Notes under the pieces: generated by a model | What the model saw: the letters and a program-made list of their open reading frames with translations, nothing else | Databases searched by the model: none | Told to the model about the DNA's origin: nothing | Shown here: in pieces, positions 43,706 to 52,567 of the stretch | How positions within the stretch are numbered: position 1 is the first letter of the stretch | How the letters are laid out: the number at the start of each line of letters is the position of its first letter | Position numbers and translations under genes: made by a program | Source of the DNA: CAVYXF01 sp963772335 | GTDB taxonomy: Bacteria; Pseudomonadota; Alphaproteobacteria; Rhizobiales; Rhodomicrobiaceae | Assembly: GCA_963772335.1 (NCBI GenBank) | Contig: CAVYXF010000003.1 | Location: 496,001-560,000 of the forward strand | DNA: 64,000 nt | Direction of reading: 5' to 3'

Positions 43706-46629
43706 TTACTGAAAATAGCGCCGGCGCCAGCGCGCCACGCGCTGTTTGGCTGCCGCTCCGCCGGAATCACCCGGCCCTGCCCGCTCGCCCGCGAGCAGCG
43801 CCAGCTTGATAAGAACCGCAATATGGCGCGCCGTACGTCCAGTGCCGTCCTGGATTTGTTTCCGGCAGGCAAAACCGTCAGCGAGGAGCAGCGTGTCGCG
43901 TCCAGTCTTGCGGATCTGCGGAAACAGCGCCTGCTCACCCATTTGCAGCGATACCGAGACCAGGTCGGGACGATAGCCGAAGGCGGTTCCCATGCCGCAG
44001 CAGGCGATCTCCCCCTCGCGCAGCGTAAGCCCCGGCACGACCTCCGCCACCTGTTTCGCCAGCGCCGCCGTCCCGTACACCCTCTGATGGCAATGGCTGA
44101 ACATCACGGCATCCGCCTCGACGTCGTGGAGTTGGACCTTAAGGGTCTCGAGCGGCTTCTTCTGCGCCATCACCTCCTCGAACAGCCGCGCACCGGCAGC
44201 GATCTGCTCCACGCCTTCGACCTTCAACAGCCGCGGAAATTCATCGCGCATGGTGAGCAGGCAGGCGGGCTCAAGCCCAACGAGCGGAACACCGCGATCG
44301 ATGAATGGCATTGCCGCCGCGATCAGCCGGCGCGCTTCCCGCCGCGCCTCGTCGATCAGCCCGGCTTCGAGGAATGTACGGCCGCAGCAAAAAGGGCGCT
44401 CGCCTTCGGGCGGCAACAGCGGGCGCACCAGGAAGCCGCTGGCCGAAAGCACATCGGCGGCCGCATGGAGCGTGCTCACATCGAAATAGGCGTTGAAGGT
44501 GTCGGCAAACAGCAAGATCTCGCGGCCACCCGCCTGCCCGATCGGCTCCGAGCTCGGAAAAGGGTGGCGGCCCCAGCGCGGCCAGGGCCGGTCGGCGGCA
44601 AGCCCGGTCAGGTGCTCCGAAAGGGGCGCCATCCAGGGGATGATGTCGCGCAGGGCAAGGAGATGCCGCCAGGGGCGCATGCGCGGGCCGTAATGCGGCA
44701 GGAAGGCTGCGGCGCGCTCGAAGCGGGAGAGCGGATGCGTCTCGCGGCGCGCGGCCTCGAACGCGATCTTGGCGCCGGCGATATCGACCGCCTGTGGACA
44801 CTCCACCCGGCACGCCTTGCAGGAAACGCACAGCTTCATCGTCTCGGCCATGGCCTCGGAGGTGAAGGCGTCCGAGCCGAGCGCGCCCGTCAGCGCCAGG
44901 CGGACGGTGTTGGCGCGCCCACGCGGGCTGTCACGCTCGTCGCGCGTGACGCGGAATGACGGGCACATCATACCCTGGTCGAGGCTTCGACAGAGGCCGT
45001 TGCCATCGCAGCCGACAGCATCGATGAGCGCCGGTCTCGCCTCGCCGTTCGCGCGGCGCAAGGCCGGTTCCTCGGCGAGTGGCGGGAAAACGATTTTGCC
45101 GGGATTGAGCCGGTTCTGCGGATCGAAGCGCATCTTAATTTGCTCATGCAGAGCGGCGAGGCGGCCGCCGAGCATGCGCCGCAAGGCGTCGGAGCGCTCG
45201 ATACCATAGCCGCGCTCACTCGCCATACTGCCGGCGAAGAGGGTGAGGAGCGCCCTCATCTCCTCGGCGATGGCACCTCTGTCGGCGAGCTGCAATTCCC
45301 CAGCTGCCAGGAGCGGCCTGAAGTGGAGCGCGCCGGCACCAACATGACCATGCCATATCAAAGGCATGCCGCGTTTGGAGAACAGTTCGGTGAAAGCCGC
45401 CGCCGCCTCCGTCAGCCGGCCCACCGGCACGGCGAACTCCTCTGCCGGCAGCGCGTGGCCGCGCACCTGCCTGTAGAGATGCTGCAATCCGGCGCTGCGG
45501 ACCGCCCAGCTCTCGCGCTGGACGACGGCACCGGTTACCTCGCTGACGGCACGAACGTGGCGCATGCCGAACATGGCATCGCCAAGCTCCTTGAGCCTGC
45601 GCGCATTGTCGACGCGGTTGCCCTCCATGAATTCGACAAACAGCAGTGCCTTGGAATCCTGCCGGAAGATGCGCCGGACCGGATCGCTAGGCGAAAGCTG
45701 CGCAAGGCCGGCATCGATGATGGCACGGTCGGCGAGTTCGATCGCCGTTGGCTCCAGCGCCATCAGTGCCGACACGGCGGCAAGCGCCGCGGCAAGCGAA
45801 GGGAAATGGCAGATCCCGAGCGAGCGGCTGCCTTGGCGCCGTGCCAGTTTCAGTTCGATACGCTTGGCAATCGCCAGCGTGCCCTCCGACCCGGCGAGAA
45901 AGGCCGCTACATTCTGCGGCTCAGTTTCGCGCAGGAGCGCCGCCAGATTATAGCCACGCTGCGCGCCGAGAATGGGCGTCAGCGTGCGAATGGCGGTTTC
46001 CTGTTGCTCCACGGCTTCTAGCAGGTCGAGGATGAGTGCCGCAGCCGCCCCGCGCTTTGCCTCGCCGAAATCCGCAGGGATCTCGCCAAAGCTTGCCTGC
46101 GCGCCATCGGCAAGCACGGCATCCATCGCGAGGATATTGTCGCGCACGCGGCCATAGCGCAGGGCACGCCAGCCGATTGCATCCGTGCCTGCCATGCCGC
46201 CGATCGTGGCCTGGTTTCCTGAGCCGATATCGATCGGAAACCAAACCCGGTGCGGGCGGAGCGCGGCGTTCAACGAAGCGAGGGTGATGCCGGGCTCGAC
46301 GATGCAGGTCTTGGCGTTCGCATCATAATACAGAAGGCGCGTCAGATATTTGGCGCAGTCGATGATCAGGCCTTCGCCGACGGCTTGCCCGCTCTGTCCG
46401 GTGCCGCCGCCGCGCACCGTGACGGGGATGCCGGCCTCCCATGCGATGCTCACGGCAGCGGTAACGTCGTCCTGGGTTTTCGGTAGGACAATTCCCGCCG
46501 GGAAGGTCTGAAGTCCGATGCATCCGTCGCATACCTGCCGCGATCGAAATCGTCGAGGAGCACTTCGCCCGCGATTTCACGGCGAAGGCGGGCAGCGAGA
46601 AGGGAGCGGGCGAAGACAGGGCTGGTCAT
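43706..46629 (-). pseudogene. FAD-binding and Fe-S (D-lactate dehydrogenase/GlcD-type) oxidoreductase, frameshift near 5' end
   Basis: The ATG at 46629 reads MTSPVFARSLLAARLRREI to GRYATDA, then meets a stop. The -1/+2 frame continues LQTFPAGIVLPKTQDDV and runs about 930 residues. Order: FAD_binding_4 (VTVRGGGTGQSGQAVGEG), FAD-oxidase C-terminal domain, then Fe-S (CVSCKACRVECP) and Cys-rich CCG domains (FCCGRTFLEAG, CCGMGTAFGY). The frameshift is between about 46511 and 46525; one base appears missing. It likely oxidised a 2-hydroxy acid such as D-lactate or D-2-hydroxyglutarate. A downstream GTG at 46453 could start a 915-residue form that lacks part of the FAD domain. Confidence 0.8.
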
Positions 46630-46987
46630 GTGACAGTCTTAGTCTGCCCATTTCACTCCGCGCAACTGCAATCCCAACCTATTGTGGTTAAACGGACAGA
46701 ACAGTCTTAATCTAGTAAGGGCAGACCATTTGCCCACAAAGCACATCATTCAGCGTCTAAGATACCACCATTTCGCTAGATGCTGAGAGAGAGAGCTGGG
46801 CCAACTAGCGTTTGTAAGGGAAATCACTAGGTGCTAATGTTTTGGTTTATTAGCCATTTGGCAATTCTTGAACTGTGACATTTAAATCTTTATAGATATA
46901 TGTGCATTTGACAGAAATTTGATCCGCCAAGAAATTTCCAGTCGCGTGCTTTCAGTTTGGACTACTCAGGAAAAGCAAAATAAATCA

Positions 46988-48298
46988 ATGACCTTAGAAG
47001 TACACATTTCGGAGTCGGATGCGCGGCAATACCTTAAATCGGCTGCACCTCACCCTTGCCACAGCGCTGCCTACCGTGAGGTCCTCAATTCCATCCGAGA
47101 GCTTCGCTCTCTTCTGGTCCCCGATAAAATGAGTGGGGAACGGAAATTACCGAGCGCGGCTACCACGCCGAATGAGCCGCTGTTTGGCGCTTTTCTACGC
47201 TCCTCTCCAGAGCCGAAAGCGCTTTGTTCTACAGAGGGGCTAATTCACTACCTGAACCCGGCCGCGCAACGCTTGTTTGGCTACAATGCCGATGAAATCA
47301 CTGGACATAAATTCGCATCACTACTCATGCCAGTGCCTCCGGACGACGTGGCTGTCAGCCAGGCTTACTGGGATTCAGCCGCCAGCCGCGGAACCTTGAA
47401 GGCGCGCAGGAAAAGCGGAGAGATCTTTTCCGTCGAGCTCTTGAGATGCGACTTGCGGGCGGGAGAAAAGACGCTGCTCCTCATCTCGTTTACGGACACA
47501 TCGTGCAAGCAGCGTCTGCAGCAGCGCATCAATGACCTGCAGCAGGAGCTTTCGCATCTCTCCCGTTACATGGTACTCGGCGAACTTGCATCGGCCATCG
47601 CCCACGAGCTGAACCAGCCTCTGGCCGCAATCATCACTTATGTTGCCGCTGCGCAGCAGGTCAGTCGTGCGAGGCGCGATCCCAATCCTGAGAGCAATCT
47701 AGCTCTGCTGGACAAGATCAGTGCCCAGGCAACACGCTGCGGTGACATTATCTATAAGCTGAAACGGCTGGTGAGCGACCGAGGCATCAACTCCGTCTAT
47801 GATGACCTTTGCGCAACGGTCCAGGAGGCGGTCCAATTCGTCTCGATCGCGGCAGCCAAGCACAATATCGAGATCACCATCGAGGTGCCGCCGCAGCCGG
47901 TGATCATGCTGATGGACCGGTCGCAGCTCTTCGTGCTGGTCAGCAACCTCGTGAAGAATGCTATCGACGAGCTTTCCACCTGGAGGCATAAGCGGAAAAT
48001 AGAGGTGGCACTCAGGCTGCTTCCACCCGACATGGCCGAATTGACGGTGGCCGACAGCGGACCGGGCATTCTGTCCTCCGCATTCGAGAACATGTTTGAC
48101 CCTTTCCACACGACAAAGCCCGATGGGAACGGCATGGGGCTGGCTTTGTCGCGCCGGATCGCAGAGGCGCATTCCGGACGTCTGGCGGCAGCAAATCGCC
48201 CAGGCGGAGGAGCCGTGTTTAGTTTCATGATTCCAGTTGGTAAAAAGGAGAGGGTGGGGAATGACGACGCCTCTATTGCTGCATATCGTAGACGATGA
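46988..48298 (+). CDS. PAS-domain sensor histidine kinase, FixL-like
   Basis: The ATG at 46988 gives 436 aa; an in-frame TTG upstream is less likely. Residues about 80-175 form a PAS domain (LIHYLNPAAQRLFGYNADEI), about 195-260 the HisKA region with phospho-His206 (AIAHELNQPLAAI), and about 300-425 the ATPase domain (VSNLVKNAIDEL, VADSGPGI, GNGMGLALSRRIAEAHSG). The PAS domain lacks the heme-ligating His region of FixL, so it is probably not an oxygen sensor. No membrane segment is seen, so it is cytoplasmic. It overlaps the response-regulator gene by 38 bp. The 358-bp gap before it (46630-46987) is AT-rich and shows no gene. Confidence 0.9.
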   Translation: MTLEVHISESDARQYLKSAAPHPCHSAAYREVLNSIRELRSLLVPDKMSGERKLPSAATTPNEPLFGAFLRSSPEPKALCSTEGLIHYLNPAAQRLFGYNADEITGHKFASLLMPVPPDDVAVSQAYWDSAASRGTLKARRKSGEIFSVELLRCDLRAGEKTLLLISFTDTSCKQRLQQRINDLQQELSHLSRYMVLGELASAIAHELNQPLAAIITYVAAAQQVSRARRDPNPESNLALLDKISAQATRCGDIIYKLKRLVSDRGINSVYDDLCATVQEAVQFVSIAAAKHNIEITIEVPPQPVIMLMDRSQLFVLVSNLVKNAIDELSTWRHKRKIEVALRLLPPDMAELTVADSGPGILSSAFENMFDPFHTTKPDGNGMGLALSRRIAEAHSGRLAAANRPGGGAVFSFMIPVGKKERVGNDDASIAAYRRR

Positions 48299-48887
48299 CG
48301 ACGCGGTACGGGAATCGGTGACGCTTCTGCTTAAGGGGACAGGTTTTAATGTCCGCGCTCACGCCAGCCCGCGGCATTTCTTCGAATACTATCGCCCCGA
48401 AGAGACCGGCTGCGTTCTCGTCGACATGATCATGCCCGAATATAGCGGGTCGGACGTGCAGGAGCGGCTGATCCGGATCGGCGATCCGCCGCCGATCATC
48501 ATGATCACCGGCCATGCCCATGTGCGGATGGCTGTCGAAGCCATGAAGCGGGGAGCGGTTGAGTTCCTCGAAAAGCCGGTTAAGCCAGACGACCTGATCG
48601 AGATTGTCCGCAAATCCATGAACCGGCGCATGGACGACATGCGCAGGCGTCAGCGGTCGGAGGACGCACAGGCGCGAATCGGCGTGCTGACGCCCCGTGA
48701 GCGTGACGTGCTGAGGGAGCTGCTGCGCGGCAGGCCAAACAAGATTATCGCCCGCGAGCTTGGGCTCAGTCCGCGCACCGTAGAAATTCATCGCGCCCGG
48801 GTGATGGAAAAGACCGGAGCCGGGAGCCTGCCGACCCTGGTGCGCATCGCGATGGCGGCAGGGCTCGACCCGGAGCTGACCCGCTAG
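48261..48887 (+). CDS. FixJ-like response regulator with LuxR-type HTH
   Basis: This 208-aa protein begins at ATG 48261 behind AAGGAGAGGG. The receiver domain (about 5-120) has acidic residues DDDD, phospho-Asp55 (VLVDMIMPEYSG) and Lys in EFLEKPVKPDD. The C-terminal LuxR-type helix-turn-helix is LTPRERDVLRELLRGRPNKI and SPRTVEIHRARVMEKTGA. It is the partner of the kinase encoded upstream. Its target genes are unknown. A palindromic repeat starts at the next base after the stop. Confidence 0.92.
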   Translation: MTTPLLLHIVDDDDAVRESVTLLLKGTGFNVRAHASPRHFFEYYRPEETGCVLVDMIMPEYSGSDVQERLIRIGDPPPIIMITGHAHVRMAVEAMKRGAVEFLEKPVKPDDLIEIVRKSMNRRMDDMRRRQRSEDAQARIGVLTPRERDVLRELLRGRPNKIIARELGLSPRTVEIHRARVMEKTGAGSLPTLVRIAMAAGLDPELTR

Positions 48888-48934
48888 TGCATCGGACCGA
48901 AAAGTGTACGCACTTTTCGGATAAATCCGATGCA
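48888..48934. repeat. palindromic repeat, GCATCGGACCGAAAA family, copy 2
   Basis: TGCATCGGACCGAAAAGTG pairs with CACTTTTCGG and TCCGATGCA. It begins directly after the stop codon of the response regulator, exactly as copy 1 does after the dehydratase. Confidence 0.75.
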
Positions 48935-49022
48935 CCAACGAAGAGTTAGAGCGCAACTCGCGTTCAGCAGAGCGTCCAGCCCTCTAAAGCGGCTCCAGAA
49001 GCGCCGCTTCTCATCTTTGCTC

Positions 49023-49093
49023 GCGCATCGGATTTGTCCGACAACCGGCGCACAGCCCCGCTTCGTGGGGCTGTGTTTTTCGGTCCGACGCGC
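49023..49093. repeat. palindromic repeat, same family, copy 3 (inverted, with terminator insert)
   Basis: Outer arms GCGCATCGGA... and ...TCGGTCCGACGCGC match the family in inverted orientation relative to copies 1 and 2. The centre is replaced by a different hairpin (49051-49080). The rest of the 322-bp stretch 48888-49209 shows no gene. Confidence 0.65.
49051..49080 (+). terminator. rho-independent terminator
   Basis: Perfect 9-bp arms CACAGCCCC and GGGGCTGTG enclose GCTTCGT and are followed by TTTTT. It lies 164 bp after the response-regulator stop on the plus strand and probably ends that transcript. Confidence 0.75.
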
Positions 49094-49209
49094 TCGTGGG
49101 CTTTGGAGGACCGTGCGTGGGGCGCGCGAACGGGAAGAACAGCCATGATTGGCAGAGCTGAGCGACCGTGCAGTGTCGCCTTCATCGCTTGCGGAAAGGC
49201 TCGCGCGAA

Positions 49210-49602
49210 TCAGCACTTCTTGAAGTAGCGGAAGATGTCCGGCGCTCGCATCCAGACAAAGTCCGGCTTCAGGCCGCCATGGGCTCCGATCCAGGCGCGG
49301 ATATCGGACGGATAGGCGGCGCGAAGAATCTGTGTCGCGCTCTCCAGTTTGGCGGAATGGAAGCCGAAGGACGCGTTCGGTGTAACGCAGATCCTGCTTC
49401 GCGGAATGTGGCCGAGTAGGACGGTGCATGCCGACTGGCAGGGACCGACGATTTTGACGTTGACGCCGCGCGCGGCAAGTCCAGCCCAGCGCTGGTCATA
49501 TTGGACGACGCTGCCGCCGTGACTGTCGTTGACTTCAATCGTTTCCGCAACGGCGGGCACCGCCACCGACAGGAATAAGGCCAACAAGTGCTGATATGAC
49601 AT
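49210..49602 (-). CDS. exported ClpP/crotonase-like protein of unknown function
   Basis: This 130-aa protein starts at ATG 49602. A signal peptide ends near AVAETIEV (about residue 19). The centre contains IVGPCQSACTVLL, in which Ser57 sits in a strand-turn-helix like the nucleophile of ClpP/SDH-type proteases, followed by RICVTPNASFGFHSA, with a His and two further Cys. A similar pattern occurs in small periplasmic ClpP-fold proteins of unknown role. The four Cys suggest a disulphide pair. Activity is inferred only. Confidence 0.6.
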   Translation of the reverse strand: MSYQHLLALFLSVAVPAVAETIEVNDSHGGSVVQYDQRWAGLAARGVNVKIVGPCQSACTVLLGHIPRSRICVTPNASFGFHSAKLESATQILRAAYPSDIRAWIGAHGGLKPDFVWMRAPDIFRYFKKC

Positions 49603-49787
49603 GACTTTATCCCCCCAGGGCTTGTGCTCGAACATGATACCAGCAAGAGACCTCACGAGTGAAGTTCGTGTGACTGGGAGCGCGGGCACCGAATCGCCCT
49701 TCAATTAACCTGATCTTAAGCATCAACAACTAGAGATTGCGACTTGACTCCGGCTTGAGATGGGTTGGGTGCGTGCTGCGTTTCCAG

Positions 49788-50450
49788 ATGTTGCGGGTAG
49801 CGGTTTTACTCCTTTCGTCAAGCGCTATGCTGGCGGGATGCGGCGGCGGCGCTCGCCAGGAAAGCACAAGACTGGGTCCGCGTATCGTTCCGCTTGGCCA
49901 GCCAGCGCCAAAGGGGGGCGGGGTCTACAAGCTTGGCTCCGCCTACGAGGTCAACGGCCAAATCTTCACGCCGCGTGAGGTGTCGGACTACAGCCGGGTC
50001 GGGGTCGCCTCCTGGTATGGCGAGCTGTTCCATGGTCGCCGCACCGCCAACGGCGAGATCTATGACATGGAGGCGCTAACCGCCGCGCATCCGACGCTGC
50101 CGCTGCCCTGCTATGTCCGCGTCACCAACCGGCGGAACGGGCGGGCATTGGTTCTGCGCGTTAATGACCGCGGCCCCTATGCCGACAATCGCGAGATCGA
50201 TCTATCCTGGGCCGCTGCATCGCTGCTGGGCATCGCTGAGGCCGGCACGGGGTACGTGCAGGTGGACTATCTCGGCCTCGCGCCGCTCAACGGCAACGAT
50301 GATTACGAGCGGCGCGCTTTGGCGCGCCAGCCTTGGGCTGGTGCGCGCGTCGCTTTTGCCAAATCACCGGCCAAGGCCTTGCTTGCACAAGCGCGCAATT
50401 ATTCGCTCTACGAGACCCAGCCGTCGCGAGGCAGCTGGCTGATACGCTAG
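49788..50450 (+). CDS. rlpA: septal ring lytic transglycosylase RlpA family lipoprotein
   Basis: The chosen ATG at 49788 gives 220 aa with a lipobox LAGC (Cys18); GTG 49773 is an alternative start. The double-psi beta-barrel domain spans about 85-180: VASWYGELFHGRRTANGEIYDM and RVTNRRNGRALVLRVNDRGP, with DLSWAAASLLGI. It is an outer-membrane lipoprotein that trims denuded glycan strands at the septum or binds them. No SPOR domain is seen. It lies 139 bp before the D,D-carboxypeptidase. Confidence 0.88.
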   Translation: MLRVAVLLLSSSAMLAGCGGGARQESTRLGPRIVPLGQPAPKGGGVYKLGSAYEVNGQIFTPREVSDYSRVGVASWYGELFHGRRTANGEIYDMEALTAAHPTLPLPCYVRVTNRRNGRALVLRVNDRGPYADNREIDLSWAAASLLGIAEAGTGYVQVDYLGLAPLNGNDDYERRALARQPWAGARVAFAKSPAKALLAQARNYSLYETQPSRGSWLIR

Positions 50451-50589
50451 TCTAGGCCGAATTCGGCGGCCTTCCCGGCAATAGGCCGACAAGGAGCAGA
50501 GAGACGGCTTGAAGCATTGATTTTTGCGGGCGAGCGTTCAATAGTGCCGGCATCTACGAGGAAACTTCCCGATCAAACTCCCGGACCTG

Positions 50590-51780
50590 ATGTTCGCGCC
50601 TTTCATAAGAATCAGCTTTTTCTTCCTATTCTTAGCCGTATTCTGCGGCCTTTCCGGTGAGGCCAGCGCCCAGATCGAGACCGAAGCGCCCTACGCGATT
50701 CTGATCGATGTCGACACCAAGACCGTCCTTTTCGAGAAAAGTGCCGACGAGCTGATGGCGCCGGCCTCGATGAGCAAGCTGATGACACTCGCTGTGGTGT
50801 TTCAGGCGCTCGAAGACGGCAAGATCACGCTCGATACCGAATTCCCAGTCTCGGAATATGCTTGGCGCACGGGCGGGGCGCCGTCGGGATCATCGGCTAT
50901 GTTCGCCCCGCTCAATTCCAAGGTGAAAGTCTCTGATCTGCTGCAGGGTGTGGTCGTGCAGTCCGGTAATGACGCTTGCATCATCCTTGCCGAGGGGCTC
51001 GCCGGCTCGGAGGATGCATTCGCCGAGCAAATGAACGACTACGCTCAGCGCATTGGCCTGAAAAAGTCGCACTTCACCAACTCGAACGGGCTGCCGAATC
51101 CCAATCATCTGATGACGGCGCGCGAGCTTGCGCAGCTCGCCATGCACATCATCGAGCACTTCCCAAAATACTACCCCTATTTCCAGCAGAAAGAATTCCG
51201 CTACCGGACCCATATCTTCTATAACCGCAATCCGCTTATCTACGCCAATGTCGGAGCGGATGGGCTGAAGACCGGCTACACCTCCGAATCGGGCTACGGC
51301 ATCGTCGGATCGGCGGTGCAGGACGGGCGCCGGCTGGTTGTCGTGCAGAATGGTATCAAGAGCCAGAGCGGCCGCAAGGATGACGCCACCCGCCTGATCA
51401 ACTGGGGGTTCAAGAATTTTGAGCGCTTCGTGCTGTTCAAGTCCGATGAAGTCGTCGGCGAAGCCCTCGTCTGGGGCGGCACGCAGCGTTACGTCAAGCT
51501 GCGCGGTAATGGCGACGTCTCGCTGCTTCTGCCGAAGAACGCCAAGCAAAAGAAGCTGCATGGCGAGATCGTCTATATGGGGCCGGTGAAGCCACCGATT
51601 CACGACGGCGATCCCATCGGCGAGTTGCGCGTTACCGCGGAGGGTGGCATCACCACCTCGGCACCGCTCTATGCGGCGGAATCGGTGGAGAAAGCCGGGA
51701 TCATCAAGCAGGGCTTCGATTCGCTCCTCCACCTTGCCTTAGGCTGGCTGATCCACCGGGGTGCGCCGCAGGAGGAATAG
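50590..51780 (+). CDS. dacC: D-alanyl-D-alanine carboxypeptidase (PBP5/DacC-like)
   Basis: This 396-aa protein has a signal peptide (cleavage near GEASAQ). Serine-type motifs: SMSK with Ser60 (MAPASMSKLM), SGN (QSGNDAC) and KTG (DGLKTGYT). The C-terminal PBP5 beta domain (about 290-380) ends in an amphipathic helix that anchors the protein to the membrane. It removes the terminal D-Ala from stem peptides. The gap to tmk is 108 bp. Confidence 0.94.
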   Translation: MFAPFIRISFFFLFLAVFCGLSGEASAQIETEAPYAILIDVDTKTVLFEKSADELMAPASMSKLMTLAVVFQALEDGKITLDTEFPVSEYAWRTGGAPSGSSAMFAPLNSKVKVSDLLQGVVVQSGNDACIILAEGLAGSEDAFAEQMNDYAQRIGLKKSHFTNSNGLPNPNHLMTARELAQLAMHIIEHFPKYYPYFQQKEFRYRTHIFYNRNPLIYANVGADGLKTGYTSESGYGIVGSAVQDGRRLVVVQNGIKSQSGRKDDATRLINWGFKNFERFVLFKSDEVVGEALVWGGTQRYVKLRGNGDVSLLLPKNAKQKKLHGEIVYMGPVKPPIHDGDPIGELRVTAEGGITTSAPLYAAESVEKAGIIKQGFDSLLHLALGWLIHRGAPQEE

Positions 51781-51888
51781 CGCGGATGCTGCTTATGCAA
51801 GGCCGAGTGTTGCGTCCCGCAATTGCCGACCACGAGCCTAGCCGCGCAATTGGTCAGTAATTGCGAGGCGCCACACTAGGAGCCGATC

Positions 51889-52567
51889 GTGCCGGAAGGA
51901 AAGTTCATCACCTTTGAGGGCGGCGAAGGCGCCGGCAAGAGTACGCAGACCGCACTGCTGCAGCGCCGCCTTGCCGAACACGGCATCGATGCGCTGGTCA
52001 CGCGCGAGCCGGGCGGCACGCCGCGCGCGGAGGCGATCCGTAAGGTGCTGCTATCGGGCGCGGTGAAGAGCTTCGGTCCGCTCGCCGAGGCGCTGTTGTT
52101 TAATGTCGCGCGCGATTCGCATCTGGAGCTGACCATCCGCCCGGCCCTTGCCCGCGGGCGGTGGGTGATCTGCGACCGGTTTTTCGAACTCAACCCGCGC
52201 CTATCAGGGCGCCGCGGGCGGCGTATCGATCGCTTCGCTCAACGCGATGGAGCGCGTTGTCGTTGGTGCGACACGGCCAAACCTCACCCTCATTCTCGAT
52301 CTGCCCCCCCAGGAGGGGCTGCGCCGTATTGCCCAGCGTGCCGAGGCGGAAGGCGGCGAGGCGGACCGGTTCGAAAAGATGAACATCAACTTTCACGCAA
52401 GACTCCGCCAGGAATTCCTCGACATCGCCGAAGCGGAACCCTGGCGCTGTGCCGTCATCGACGCCGCCCGCCCGCCGGAGATAGTCGCGCGGGATGTGTG
52501 GAAGGCAGTCAGCGACCGCCTGCAAATAGCAGAAGCCCATGGCCAGAGCCCGTATTATCGACGCTGA
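51889..52567 (+). pseudogene. tmk: thymidylate kinase, one-base frameshift in a T run
   Basis: GTG 51889 reads MPEGKFITFEGGEGAGKSTQ (Walker A) and DALVTREPGGTP, through WVICDRF. The frame then departs from the family. Removing one T from the five-T run at 52180-52184 gives ...DRFSNSTRAYQGAAGG, the standard lid region, and continues to 52567 (225 aa total). It phosphorylates dTMP. Since tmk is normally essential, a homopolymer sequencing error is the likeliest cause. Its end overlaps holB by 29 bp. Confidence 0.85.

Noticed and set aside
49051..49080. The GC hairpin considered as part of a toxin-antitoxin or sRNA gene
   Set aside because: It fits an ordinary rho-independent terminator for the upstream response-regulator transcript, and no promoter or sRNA body was recognisable.
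34411..52190. Programmed ribosomal frameshifting in rplI and tmk
   Set aside because: Programmed shifts are not known for these genes, no stimulatory element was seen, and the changes are the single-T kind expected from homopolymer error; resequencing is needed before invoking regulation.
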